In this document: positions 43,460 to 54,837 of the stretch, in pieces
How the letters are laid out: every line of letters starts with the position of its first letter
Position numbering within the stretch: the stretch's first letter is position 1
Assembly (NCBI GenBank): GCA_035578175.1
Contig: JAQMRL010000014.1
Location: forward strand, 19,358,895 to 19,422,894
Direction of reading: 5' to 3'
Source: Catonia carolina
Taxonomy: Eukaryota > Arthropoda > Insecta > Hemiptera > Achilidae
Length of the DNA stretch: 64,000 bases
The notes under the pieces: generated by a model
Databases searched by the model: none
What the model was told of the DNA's origin: nothing
What the model saw: the letters and a program-made list of their open reading frames with translations, nothing else
Position numbers and translations under genes: made by a program

Positions 43460-44076
43460 TTGGCTCTTCTGAAAAATCACCAAAATGGAGTTAACACCTT
43501 TTACTTCTCAGGTACAGATATAATTTACTATGCAATTAAACAGAACAACCCAAGTAAGGTTCGAGGTACAGTCTCCATACGATTTAAAACTAAAATTGAA
43601 GTTATACAGGTAGATTATGGTATAGGACGTTCACATGTTCTTTTTAACTATGTTTTGAAAAATATTATCCAGGAATTGGACCTCACCAAGAAAATATTGT
43701 TCTACCAAGTAAACATTGACAGATCAAAGAATGGTGTCAAAATCAAGTGTCTTACTTTTGCAGATGATCTGCCAATCATTTCTAGGAACATAGCAGAAAT
43801 CCATGCTTTAAAAGTACATACCGAAAAATCGGGATTACAGGTTTCATTTGAAAAAAACAAAATACATAAGCACGTCAAAATAGTTCCGCGTCACTTAATG
43901 ACAACATAGTAAAATTGGAAAAGTTGAGTGCTTCCAATACTTAAGAGAGATAATGCAATGGAAATCCACCAAAATAAACGTAAATAACAACAGGGAAGAA
44001 AATATTCTCTGGACAAAAAAGATCAGATAATTCAGTTAAAACTTGCACTTGCACTTGCAGACGGACCAGGAAGGCT
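43460..44076 (+). pseudogene. LINE reverse-transcriptase remnant
   Basis: A 149-codon frame with a degenerate motif B region (YGIGRSHVLFNYVLKNIIQE), the catalytic CLTFADDLPIISRNI (FADD) and KSGLQVSFEKNKIHKHV. After a stop, another frame continues with IGKVECFQYLREIM, the next conserved segment of LINE reverse transcriptases. Motif B is damaged, and both endonuclease and N-terminal palm are missing. Clade uncertain. Confidence 0.78.
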
Positions 44077-44087
44077 AGTCTAAGAGA

Positions 44088-44258
44088 ATTTTTTTCTGGT
44101 TTAACGTCCGTCTGTTCTGCAATTACTACTAATGCAGACAGTGAAGGATGAAATTATTTTTTGTAACGTATGAAAATATGCCGTGCCTGAATAGGATTCG
44201 AACCCAAGACTGCATGATGAGAGGCGAGCATGTTACCAACTACGCCAATGCGACCAGC
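44088..44258 (-). repeat. tS1 tRNA-derived SINE, full length
   Basis: Perfect 11-bp target duplication AGTCTAAGAGA at 44077-44087 and 44259-44269. Box B and box A are present on the minus strand (complement of GGATTCGAACCC and GCGAGCATGTTACCAACTA). Confidence 0.9.
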
Positions 44259-44429
44259 AGTCTAAGAGAGGCAGAGTAATTTAAAAGAAAGATCCTCTAC
44301 AACAGAGGTTCTGTAAGTGTGCGCCATAGTGCTGTTGAGTAAACAGAGGTGCCACCAGGCTTATTTTATTAGGTTTGTAAGCTTATGTCATCATACATAT
44401 ATTTTGACAAGAACATGAAGACAAAATAG

Positions 44430-45264
44430 TAGGTAACATTAGAAATAAACAAAAAAACTAACTTCAAAAAACGATAACCTAATTTTAATCATGAGACGCA
44501 AAATGAAAATCAACCTCAGTTTAGCTTAAAAATACGGAAAATCACTCTTTCACGCTCAACTAGGCTCGTAGAGAAAAATGCTCTAAATAAAAGTTGTAAA
44601 TCTTTTAATTTCATATAAATTTGATTATATACACTTTTGTCGTAAAATGCATACTAAGGCTGAAATCTTAAAAAATTGATTATTTTCACACATTTTCATG
44701 GAAAAAAAACCAGAAAATCACTAATTACCGCTAAACTAAGTGTTATACAAAAAAATGTTTGAAATAAAAGTTGTAGGATTTTAAATCCTCACAACTTTTA
44801 TTAATACACATTTTTGCGATAAAATCCATATTAAAGCCGCAATCTTAAAAAAAAATTTACGAGAAAACAGCCTCCACAAGAACTTCAGCAAACATGGCAC
44901 CTACCCTATCTTATAGAGCATAAAAATGTAGCAAATGAGGCGATTTAAAAAAAAATTGTAGGATTCGTTTTTGAGAAAATTGTAAAAAAGTGAAAAATGA
45001 CACGAATAAACTACTACTTCCGTTTGACGGATTTTGATGAAAATGTTCGTGTCGGGTCCTCTAAACTTAAGTTTCAAATTTGTAAGATGTTCTGTTCTTG
45101 AGATATTCTGCTCAAACATACACACAGACCAATCGCTAAAAACATTTTTTTTTTTGGGTTCAGGGGGTCTGGAAACATGTAGATCCAGTGAAAACTCAAT
45201 TTTGAAAAATCAACATGAAAACAATAATATCCTTTCTATATTCATATATAGAAGAGAAAATAAA
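44430..45264 (-). mobile_element. HX copy, 3' end lost
   Basis: Starts at AGGTAACATTAGAAATAAAC and runs to the 5' hairpin zone TATATTCATATATAGAAGAG. The CA microsatellite is almost lost (only CATACACACAG). It lacks the 3' stem-loop. Confidence 0.83.
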
Positions 45265-46440
45265 AACGACAAGGTTAATGAAAATATCAAAAGAATGATA
45301 TTCTAGACACCTGTATGTACAATAGATGAAAAAATAAATTTTTAGGACACTAAACAATATACCTGAGGAGTCAGATAAATGGTTTAAGGAAATCAGAAAA
45401 GACATTGAAAAAACTGGAGTAAATTGAATTATACCTAGAGAACAGAGTACATTTTAAAGACAATATAATGAACATATGCCAATAAACGGTTTTTAAACAA
45501 AGTTCACAGTGGTAAATCAAACAATGCCAATATTAACTGTCTTCCTTTTTCTAATGATTACAAACAATCTAGGAAAAGGAGGGAAACCAATGTGTTAAAA
45601 TAACAAACAGATAAAGCGAGATTATAGATTTTCTTTGTAAAAACTTAATACAAAAAGAAAATCTGAACAACTGCATGCCACATGAACAAACAATATGGAA
45701 AGTGTACTTTAAGTACCTTGTGTATAATAGAACCTAAAACCAGTCAAGACGAAGCAAACAACAGCACGCAAGAAAAGATGTCCAAAACATTCCAAAGAGT
45801 TCAAAGATTCCAAAACATCCTGAAAACTCTTGAAACAAGCCATGATCAGATAAATGTCTGAAGATAATTTAGGAAGAAGAGATGAATTGTGCAAGTAAAA
45901 CAAAAATTATTAATGGAAACGATCAGAAAATGAACACTAAAATTCTAAAAACCTTTTTATAGAATGGTTGACAAAACATATTTTGAATACACTAAACAAT
46001 AGACGTAATGTGTTTGATAAAATGGTTTAAAAAAAATCAGAAAGAAAAACCACTACGATTGTTAATTGACTTTAAATGCTTCCACGAAAAACAAAACATA
46101 CCACCAGATGGTATGAAAGAAAGGAGAAAACCCTACAGTAAAAGAATTCTTAGCTTGTAGATCATAAATAAAACTTCCAGAAATGTCTAATGTTACTTTA
46201 CGTGGTTTAAAATTGCACTAAACAAGGTAAAAACTCAGAAACAATATGCTGAAGTAAAAGACTAAACATGACTAGATTATTTTTAGGTTGTATAGTGACT
46301 TAGTTTAAGTAAAAACGGATAAAATCGTTTATCTATATATTAATATAAAAATTTATAATACAATTTTTTAATTATATTTGAATTTATAAATATTACAGTA
46401 CAAAATTTTGCCTTTGAACTAAAACAGAATTCGAATTAAG
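45265..46440. other. Unassigned, possible LINE debris
   Basis: 45345-45425 can be read on the plus strand as NIPEESDKWFKEIRKDIEK, which resembles the C-terminal part of some LINE ORFs downstream of the reverse transcriptase. If so, it could belong to the remnant at 43460. Evidence is weak; the rest is AT-rich. Confidence 0.3.
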
Positions 46441-48200
46441 GAGAACGAAGGCGTGAAATGCATGCCGCCTCCGCACACCATATTTGAGCAGATAAATGAT
46501 GATGCATGTATTAATAATTATTCAAAGAAACTGAACTTGTTTCAAAGCCGGTGTTTAAAAATAGGCCAACGTACGTTACTGATATGTAGGTGTGGTTCAG
46601 TGTCGGGGTTATGGGACATTATCACATAAGAAACCGGTGTTCGTCATAAAATTGACTGAAATTAAACAATTATAAAACACAGAATAAAACGTTATGAAAT
46701 GCTTACCTTAAATCCTATTATATTCTTTGGTTAACAAGTAATGTTCACACACTATACATCACCGAATTAAGTCATTATTTACATTAAACTGCTTTCCCAC
46801 CGCCATGTTTCAGAACCACTAATAACAGTGCTGCCATCTTCGTGAAATCACGTAATTTAATTACACCAAAAAATATTAAACTAAAAAAAACATACAATAC
46901 TTTCATTTTCAATACTACAAAAAAACCAACAAATAAATACGAGTATAAAAATATTTATTATGTTACATTTTTTCAATAAAATGACCTTTACTTATAGAAT
47001 ATTATCCTAATATAAAATTTTAATTATAATGTACAAAATTGATAGGTATATAATTCACATGATCTTGGCCTACAAATATAAAGTTGATTTTCATAAAGTT
47101 GATTTTTATAAAGTTCATTTTGTCTTGCATTTTTTTATTTAATGAATGTAATATATTATTTTAAAATGATTACTATTTTCAATTCAAAAGTATTCTGAGG
47201 TTATTACGAATCTTTTCATATTAACTCCTGACAGCTGATAGATAACACTTTTTAAATGTATCGATTTAAAATTCAACATTTGCGTTTGAATTTGAGTTCT
47301 GTATTTTATTAAATAAAAAGTTCAAATTTTGAACTTGTCAGTCATGAATTTTATTCAATGATAGTACACCAAACCGATAGTATCACGGGTACTTATTTAA
47401 TTTGTTTTTGTAGGTTAATAAATACATTTTAAGGGGGTTTGCACTGCATGTCATCCCTATGTTAAATAATTTACTAAAATACCGGTCCACTTTTCTCAAA
47501 AACTACAGTTAATACGTACACATTTGTAGATTTTAATCTACAAATTTTGTCGATCTAGGACCTTTAAAATTGAAGAGAATTTATCTGACCACTATTTACT
47601 GAAAGGGCTAGACTTTTTGAAGACAAAAATTAAAACTTTTTAAAACAAAATTCATTATTTTTATTTTATATCACTTTAGTTACGTGTATGAGATGTAAAA
47701 TTAACATAAAGTATTTTTAAATTGTAATTTAATATTTTAAAACCAGTTTCAAATATAATTTATCATTAACATATTATTTATACAATACTAAAAGAAAAAT
47801 TATATTACTTCTTGTGATAGTAGAACTGGAATTATCAAGGATGTTTTGTCCTATATGTGTAATGCAATTAACAAATAAAATTATATGTATTCTAATGTGT
47901 ACATATTTTTTTATGGCGGTTAAAACTTGAAATGGTCAGTCCATAATTATTGATAGATTTAGATTTTTTACAGAGTAATTTTACTTGTTCTAATTTATTT
48001 CCACAATGAAAAATACTTACTTGTATTCTCTCAAAAAAAAACTATAACAAAATGTAAGGAATAAAACAAAAGGTGTAAAATATACTCGTATCTGGAAAAA
48101 TAATTTATTCATTTTTTTTATTTGTAACATATCACAAGAGGCTGACACATGTTTACAGTGGTGAAGTATAGAACTTCAGTACTTAAATTGCTTGATTTGG
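46441..48200. other. TE-poor AT-rich stretch
   Basis: The longest part of the window without any recognised transposon. It contains a possible non-coding first exon on the minus strand at about 46705-46860, described as a finding. No coding frame of note. Confidence 0.4.
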
Positions 48201-48201
48201 A

Positions 48202-48258
48202 AATATTGACATGAAAACAATACTTTCCTTCCATATATAGGGCTAGAAAAAGTAAAAT
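48202..48258 (-). mobile_element. HX 5' end fragment
   Basis: TTGACATGAAAACAATACTT followed by TCCTTCCATATATAGGGCTA and GAAAAAGTA: the terminal 55 bp of a minus-oriented HX. Confidence 0.65.
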
Positions 48259-48914
48259 ATAAACTTAAAATTTAATAAAAACTTTGGAGAAAAATTAAAA
48301 CTATGAGTAACTGTTAAATTTTAATTTTTCTAAAAAAATTATGTGAACGGTATTGTAAATTTATCTTGGAAAAATGTAACTATAAAAATGAATGACACTT
48401 AAAAAATTGATAGAACAATTATAAAAATTATAGAGAATGATTGGAGAGTCACTCAAGGAAATGGAAATGCAGAAAGGTTAAGAAAAAATATTGTCTAAAA
48501 TTATGTTTCTCACACATGTTGACACAAAGGTGAACCAATCTTCCTTTCGAGCCCAATTTATAAGTGGAATAATACACAATGTGTTATGCATTAAATGTCT
48601 TAATCTTCTTGTTAAAGAATTAAAAGAGAAATTATCTTAAATGAGAAAAATAAAAAGTGACTTTCAAATTGAAACATTGCTGTTAAGTGCATTTCAAGGT
48701 GATGTAAATAAATATTCTTTGGAAAACTAATTTCCATTTTGTTTTTCATGAGATCACATGTTGCTTTTAAAGTTAGCATTTGATAAAGTTTTCATATATT
48801 TTCCTTGGCCTTTCCAAGTGAAAGCCTGGTCAGTCTCCTGTATGGATTCCATGCTTCCACTTTCCTACTCCAAAACACATTTTATTTAAGTGACAATAAA
48901 GTTTATTTTTAAAT
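48259..48914. other. AT-rich unassigned stretch
   Basis: No recognised content. Confidence 0.4.
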
Positions 48915-50835
48915 ACAAATAAAGGAAAATTATCTACAGTCTGTACAAGAATCGCTGTTTTGAGAATTGAAGGGTACGAATAAGAAGCTGCTGTAAGAAA
49001 AGGTGTACGACAAGAATATTCATTGTCACTACTATTTTTACTTTCTCTTGCCTATATGAATATACAGGAAGGAAAGTATTGTTTTCATGTCGATTTTTCC
49101 AAATCGAGTTTTCACCGGATCTACACGTTTTAAGACCCCCTGAACCCAAAAAACATGCTTTTAGAGATTGATCTGTGTGTGTGTATATACAAAATATCTC
49201 AAGAACGGAACATCGTACGAAATTGAAACTTGTTAAGTTAAGTTACATACCACTACCGGACCCGACACGAATATTTTCATCAAAATCGTAATAGTAGTAA
49301 GTGTAGTTTTTTCGTGTAGTTTTTCACTTTTTTGCGATTTTCTCAGAAACTGGTCCTACGATTTTTATTAAAAATCCCTGGTTTACTTAATTTTTTATGC
49401 TCTACAAGAGAGAGTAGGCGCCATGTTTGCTGAAATTCTCGGTGAGGCTGTTTTCACGTAAAGAAATTGTTTTTTTTTAAGATTACGGCTTTAATATGCA
49501 TTTTAACGCAAAAATTTATATAATAAAAACTGTAGAGAATTTAAAATCGTACAACTTTTATTTTAAACATTTTTTTTATAACACTGAGTTTAGCAGTAAC
49601 TAGTAATTTTCTGTTTTTTTTCTAACGAAAACATGTGAAAATCGATTTTTTTAAGAATTCAGCATTAGTACGCATTTTACGACAAAAATGTATATAATAA
49701 AATTTATAGGAAATTAAAATATCTACGATTTTTATTTAGAGCATTTTTCTCTACAGAGCCTAGTTTAGCGTGAAAGAGTGATTTTCCGTATTTTAAAGCC
49801 AAACTGAGGTTGATTTTCATATTGCGTGTTTCACTCGTGATTAAAATAAGGTTAGGTTTTTGAGGTCAGTTTTTTGTTTATTTCTAATGTTGTATAACTA
49901 ATGTTAGGTTATATTGGTCATTATTTGCATTGGCAAGAGAAAGTTGTGTGAGTGTTTCGCTCCAGATTTTTTAACTTGTATATAGAACCGACTATAAATG
50001 AAGCAAAGGAAAGATTTGATGCAGGATTAAAAATTCAAGGAGAAACAATAAAAATGCTGAGATTCGCCGATGATATCGTAGTATTAGCCGAGACAAAGAA
50101 AGAACTGGAGGACATCTTAAATGGAATGGATGAGATCATGAGTAAGGATTACTTCATGAAAATAAATAAGAACAAAACGAAAGTATTGTGCACCAACAAG
50201 AGTGGTTTAGAAGAGATGGAAAATTTAAAAGTGGCCAATGAAAACATAAAGGAAGTTGGTGAATTCTGTTATCTAGGGAATAAAATAACGAAGGATGGTA
50301 GAAGCACAAGTGATATCAAAAGTAGAATTGCTCAAGCTAGAAAAGCCTTTAAAATGAAAACCAGCTTACTGACTACAAACATTCACTTAAAGATTAGGAA
50401 AATATCTTAAAACACTATGTTTGGAGAGTATCATTATACGGAAGTGAAACGTGGGTGATAGGGGCTGTAGAAAAGTAAACGTTAGAAGCTTTTGAAATGC
50501 TGTGTTATAGGAAAATGTTAAAGATTAGGTGGGTGGACAAAATAAGTAATTTAGAGGTTCTTAGGCGAGTGGATGAAAAAAGAAGTATATGGAAGCATCT
50601 TACCAAAAGATGGGATAGGCTAGTGGGGCATATCTTAAGACATCCAGGTATTGGGCTATCAATTATTGAGGGTAATATTGAGGGAGTGAATTGTAGGGTG
50701 AGGTAAAGGTTAGAATATGTAAAGCAAATTACAAAAGATGTAGGGTGTTACAGGTATGTAGATATATGAAACGACTCGCGCAAGATAGAACAGCTGGAGA
50801 ACTGCATAAAACCAGTCGAGAGACTGATGAAAAAA
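48915..50835 (+). pseudogene. RTE-like LINE reverse transcriptase, broken and split by HX
   Basis: Left part (48915-49037) reads, with frame slips, IIYSLYKN then EAAVRKGVRQEYSLSLLF, the motif B region. After the HX insertion it resumes exactly in register as NLYIEPTINEAKERFDAGLK, MLRFADDIVVLAETKKELED (catalytic FADD), INKNKTKVLCTNKS and GEFCYLGNKITKDGRS. A frame break near 50410 follows, then YGSETWVIGAVEK, LEAFEMLCYRKMLKIRWVDK and RWDRLVGHILRH, and a C-terminal DNA-binding-like tail. Several stops make it non-functional. The endonuclease is missing. Confidence 0.87.
49038..49972 (+). mobile_element. HX copy inserted in a known target without duplication
   Basis: 935 bp. The 5' subterminal repeat ACTTTCTCTTGCC (49040-49052) and 3' repeat GGCAAGAGAAAGT (49932-49944) are exact inverted copies. 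The 3' stem-loop has one change (GTGTGAGTGTTTCGCTC). Rejoining the flanks ...ACTACTATTT + AACTTGTATATAG... restores the reverse-transcriptase reading SLSLLFNLYIE, so insertion was within a T-run and produced no target duplication. Confidence 0.92.
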
Positions 50836-51435
50836 AAGTTTATTTATTTACCATCAGACAAAAAATGTAGAATTTTTTAAATTTTTTGTACAATGCTTCT
50901 TAAATAAATATAAAAATAAATACGTAATAAAAAAATAATACTAATAAATAAATAAATTTATATAATATAAATATTATTGCAATGGGGTTTACCAGTTGAC
51001 TTTTTTAAGCATAGGCTGCATTTTGAATTCTTAAAAGTAATATCCAGTAGGAATAATTTAAGTAATAGTACCTAGTAAATAGTAATTTTGTAGTGTAAAT
51101 AAATAAAACCTACAACTTAATGAACAAAAAAAGCCAAATTTTTTGGACTTTACATAATTTTATAATCCAAACTTATGCATTATTAATTACGCAAATCAGT
51201 AATAAAATGGGAAATATAGCAGGATTTTTCTTAAAATGTTGTGAATAGTAAAAAAAATCAATTTGTTTCTAACAATACACTAATACCTCCTGAACAACTT
51301 TTTCAACTTTTATTTTTATTTTGGAACTGTAAACAAAAGTCCACAAAGACCATAATGTTGAACAAAAATAATGACAGAAAAAATTTCATTGTGTAAAATT
51401 GAATTTCAGCTGTAGTACGGTGGGCGCATTTGCAA

Positions 51436-51690
51436 TTAAGCGATGGCATTTAGAGTTGCCTGGTTTTGCGCTATCGAAAAGTAGTAGTCCATACGGGCAT
51501 TAGAAGGTTTTGTGAATAGTAATTTTAGTACTGTTGATTTAAGGTTCAATCTACCGTGCTTCGCAACAAATTTGACGTAAAGGGAAATTAACATTGGACA
51601 ATGTTCTGTCAACATTAATCGTATTATAAGAGTGTATCTTTCTTTTATTACTCCATTTATTTGTTGGAAACAATAAAAATGAGTCTCCAA
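51436..51690 (-). CDS. Uncharacterised 84-codon frame, doubtful
   Basis: The predicted peptide contains LMLTEHCPMLISLYVKFVAK and LKSTVLKLLFTKPSNARMDY, ending in FSIAQNQATLNAIA. Its composition is protein-like (mixed hydrophobic and charged residues, few low-complexity runs), unlike neighbouring shadow frames. The frame opens with TTG, not ATG, right after an in-frame stop, so if real it is an exon or an old transposon piece rather than a complete gene. I do not recognise the family. Confidence 0.25.
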   Translation of the reverse strand: METHFYCFQQINGVIKERYTLIIRLMLTEHCPMLISLYVKFVAKHGRLNLKSTVLKLLFTKPSNARMDYYFSIAQNQATLNAIA

Positions 51691-52270
51691 AAGATTTTAA
51701 TAGATAATAATTTAATTATTATTAATAAAAATACATTATTATTGAATATCGATATAGTGTACGTTTCAACAATTTTTAAAATATTGTTATTATTATAAGT
51801 TTAATTTCTTTTTTATTCCATGTTTCGTCTGCTGCTAATTAGTTCGACCAGTTTGTATTCCTTTGGTAGGAGCGCTGTAATCGTCCGGTGTACCAAAACA
51901 AGAAAATTATATAATATCCCTGTGTGGGTCGAAAATAAATAACTTTATTATTAAAAATGCAATTTTAAAAACCCCCAGTAATACTGAAAAAGTAAACACC
52001 CGTATTGCTGGTGGTTTTAAAAATAACATTTTTTAACAATATATTGAATTTTAATGAGGCCATTTCAAATTCCTTCATAATATATATTTCATAAAATCAT
52101 TGTATATACATTATTTTTATTCTATAAAAATGCATATATTTTATAGAGATTTATATTTTTTTTATATAATTATTTATAAATTATAATTTTTTTTTTAGAA
52201 AACCGTTTCGAACTTCAAATGAATCGGAACACCATGTAATGTGATGTCTGTGATTCTAGCTTTTTTTCAG

Positions 52271-52348
52271 ATGAAAACAATGAACAATGGAAAGCAATTT
52301 GGACTGGAAGTTTATTAAATATTCTAACGGAATTAAGAAGGTTGATGT
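52271..52348 (+). other. Candidate internal exon, 78 nt
   Basis: Preceded by the acceptor-like TTCTAGCTTTTTTTCAG and followed by the consensus donor GTAAGT at 52349. The frame ..ENNEQWKAIWTGSLLNILTE.. is open through the exon. The same frame extends upstream to a CDVCDSSFFS stretch. Confidence 0.35.
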
Positions 52349-53044
52349 GTAAGTAACGTTACATTATTAGATTCTGTTAATTTAATTTTCCATTGTGTTT
52401 TTAGGGGGTAATTCAAAATTTACATGATTAGATTCTGTTAAGTTTTTTAACTTTGGCACTTTTTAACTTTTGTGTTTTTAGGGGGGGGGGGAATTAATTT
52501 AAAAAATGAAATTTTCTTGCAATGATATTTTTGTTGCAGATAATCATAGTACAGAATTTATTAAATCTAACGTGTAATTATGTTCATAAAATAACTTTGG
52601 TACAGGCAGCCATAAGAAACATTGGTACCAAAACATACAGCTTATATTTTGTGGATAAACTTTTACTTTATTTAGTTAATGTGCTGTCTAACCTAACTTT
52701 ACGAAACTTCTAAGCATTTTATCAAAACTTAAAACACAAACTTATAATTTTGTACAAATAACTTTATAACTTTTCTGTACCTAAAAAACTTTATACAGAA
52801 AATCTACCTCTTAGTGAATAATTTAGTACACTTCTTTTCTGCATGTCGTGTCACCTATTATTACATTTCATTGTAGTCTGGAAGATAACAGCGTTCTTTA
52901 ATGACAGGTTATAGAATTCTGTTATCAAGCAGGGTATTATTTTCAGTTCACACATCAAAAAATAGCTTTATTTCCAATCACTAGTAACAATATTGGTACG
53001 GTAGGTCTTCAGACAGAACATTTCCGTCTGTTGTATTCTGACAT

Positions 53045-53437
53045 CGTTGTTGTTTAGGTTAACAGCAGAAAGGGTGGTTTGAACCTTTAGAGGGTTTACT
53101 AAGTAAAAAAGAGGAGTAAGGTGGTTTACTATTTCCTTCCTCACCAAGTGGAAAAGTATGCTTATCAGCATGCCAGGCCCTCCATAAAGCATCTACTTTC
53201 CACCCTACTAATGAAACCTTCACTCCATTCATTACAGGGTCTGGCTGTACAATGAAATTACTTTCAGAGGAGATAACTCTTGACTAGTTTCTGTAACACC
53301 TCTACCTCTTCTGTTCTTAAATAGTTCAGTCATATAATCGGCTGACTACAAAGATAAGAAATAACTTTTTTTGTAGCCCTGGAACCAGCAGATTGAGTGC
53401 AATTAATTTAACACTCCACCTGCTCATTATAGCCAAA
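53045..53437 (-). repeat. SX retroposon, diverged
   Basis: Full-length but older copy. Short TGACAT-type duplicates at its ends. Confidence 0.85.
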
Positions 53438-53582
53438 TTATTTGACATAAAGCCAAATGGGAAATAATTCGAAAACGTGTAGCGTATTAACGGATGATTT
53501 AACCCTTTCAGTGCCAAAATAATGTTTAAAAGTTTGATCTAAAGCCATTTAATTAAATAAGCGTGTAAAAAAGTGCCAGACC

Positions 53583-54004
53583 CAGTGGCGGATCCAAAGA
53601 GGGGCTAGGGGGGGCTATAGCCCCCCCCCTTGGGTATTAAAAGTATTTCAGTACTAAAAGTATTTCCGTACATGAAATAAAAAGTTAATAGCTTTCAACG
53701 TTCAAATTCTTATGGTCAAAGGGTCAGATATGATATGTTAATGCAAAAACATTCTAATGGCTTCAAAATCCTTTTATTTTTAGTCAATATTCTTGAGTCA
53801 AACCATAGTTTTTTGCCTCTAAACTCTGGTCAATAAAGAGTTAAAAACGGCCTAAAAATGTGTCATTTTACACTTAAATTTTGACAATTCCCCGGACCCC
53901 CCGCCTTGCTGGGGGGTGTTCCATACCCACCAGACAGTTGGGTGGGTGCTTTCACCCACCCAAACGCCTAGCCCCCCCTTTGGCCTATCCTGGATCCGCC
54001 ACTG
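53583..54004. mobile_element. hAT-like MITE, 422 bp
   Basis: Inverted ends CAGTGGCGGATCCA and TGGATCCGCCACTG, with a perfect 8-bp target duplication GCCAGACC (53575-53582, 54005-54012). CAG(T/G)GGCGG ends with 8-bp duplications are typical of hAT elements. No transposase. Short frames over it on both strands are artefacts. Confidence 0.93.
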
Positions 54005-54189
54005 GCCAGACCTTATTTCGAAAACTTGCTGGCGTAACCCTGCCATTGCCAACCAAAATTTCAATGTTACAGAAAAATAAAATTTCCTGTTAAAAATTAA
54101 TTTTTACTATGTTCGTAAAAAAATAAATCAATCTGACGATAAAAATATTCAAAATAGTTTTTTAGTTTATTTAAAGTTGCTTCGATAGC

Positions 54190-54335
54190 TTGGTCATTAG
54201 CGACTACTGTGGGTCTTGGTATCTTAACGGTGGTTTTAACGTGTTAAAATTTCCAGATTCTAGCTGGGAATTGAACCCAGGACCTTTAGCTTTGCAGGCT
54301 AGTGTGCTAGTCACTACACCACGGAGGCGGTTTCA
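54190..54335 (-). repeat. tS3 tRNA-derived SINE inside element Q
   Basis: Minus orientation: GGAATTGAACCCAGGACC is the box-B side and CTAGTCACTACACCACGGAG is the head. It occupies the same position within Q as in 33815-34385. Confidence 0.8.
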
Positions 54336-54837
54336 TATTCCATTTTTTTTTGTAAATGTTCGGTTATCCGGACGTTGGCACTTAATGTATAACTTATGGA
54401 CGTCCGGTAAACCGGATGTTATAACTACGTAAAATTGATCAACGTCCTGATTTCAGGACATTGGTACTGAATGGGTTAAAGAAGATACTTACAGTTTACC
54501 TACGTTATAGCTAAACTAATTACTGTATTTTTCTCAGAAACTATATGTTATATCACTGCGAGTTAATGAAGATTTTTATTTATATACTGTAGTAAACAAA
54601 AATTTTATTACATTTCTAATTAATGTGCGAAAATTTGTCTGTTACAACTGCTAAAATGATTTTAGTTAAATAATATTTAATGTTGTATCGATGGGTATTA
54701 TAGTCACTTAAGTCAAGTTTGCCCTTGTTTCCAACGAGGGTAAAGGGGGAAAAACATCAGTGCGCATGCGTGACTGCTTTAATTTCAGTTCGATAAACAT
54801 AACAACTTATACTATTTGCAGAGCATATTGTACAGTA

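Larger units (their letters stand above)
50840..53040. other. TE-poor AT-rich stretch
   Basis: No transposon recognised. Holds an uncharacterised frame (51436-51690, minus) and a candidate exon (52271-52348, plus). G-run at about 52482-52491. Confidence 0.4.
53499..54479. mobile_element. piggyBac-like element Q, carrying tS3 and hAT insertions
   Basis: TTAA on both sides and inverted ends TTAACCCTTTCAGTGCCAA and TTGGTACTGAATGGGTTAA. No transposase. Contains a hAT-type insertion (53583-54004) and the tS3 SINE in the same place as copy 33815-34385. Confidence 0.85.

Noticed and set aside
45265..46440. Continuation of the LINE at 43460 as a full gene
   Set aside because: Only one short peptide looks LINE-like, stops are frequent, and SINE and HX insertions intervene.
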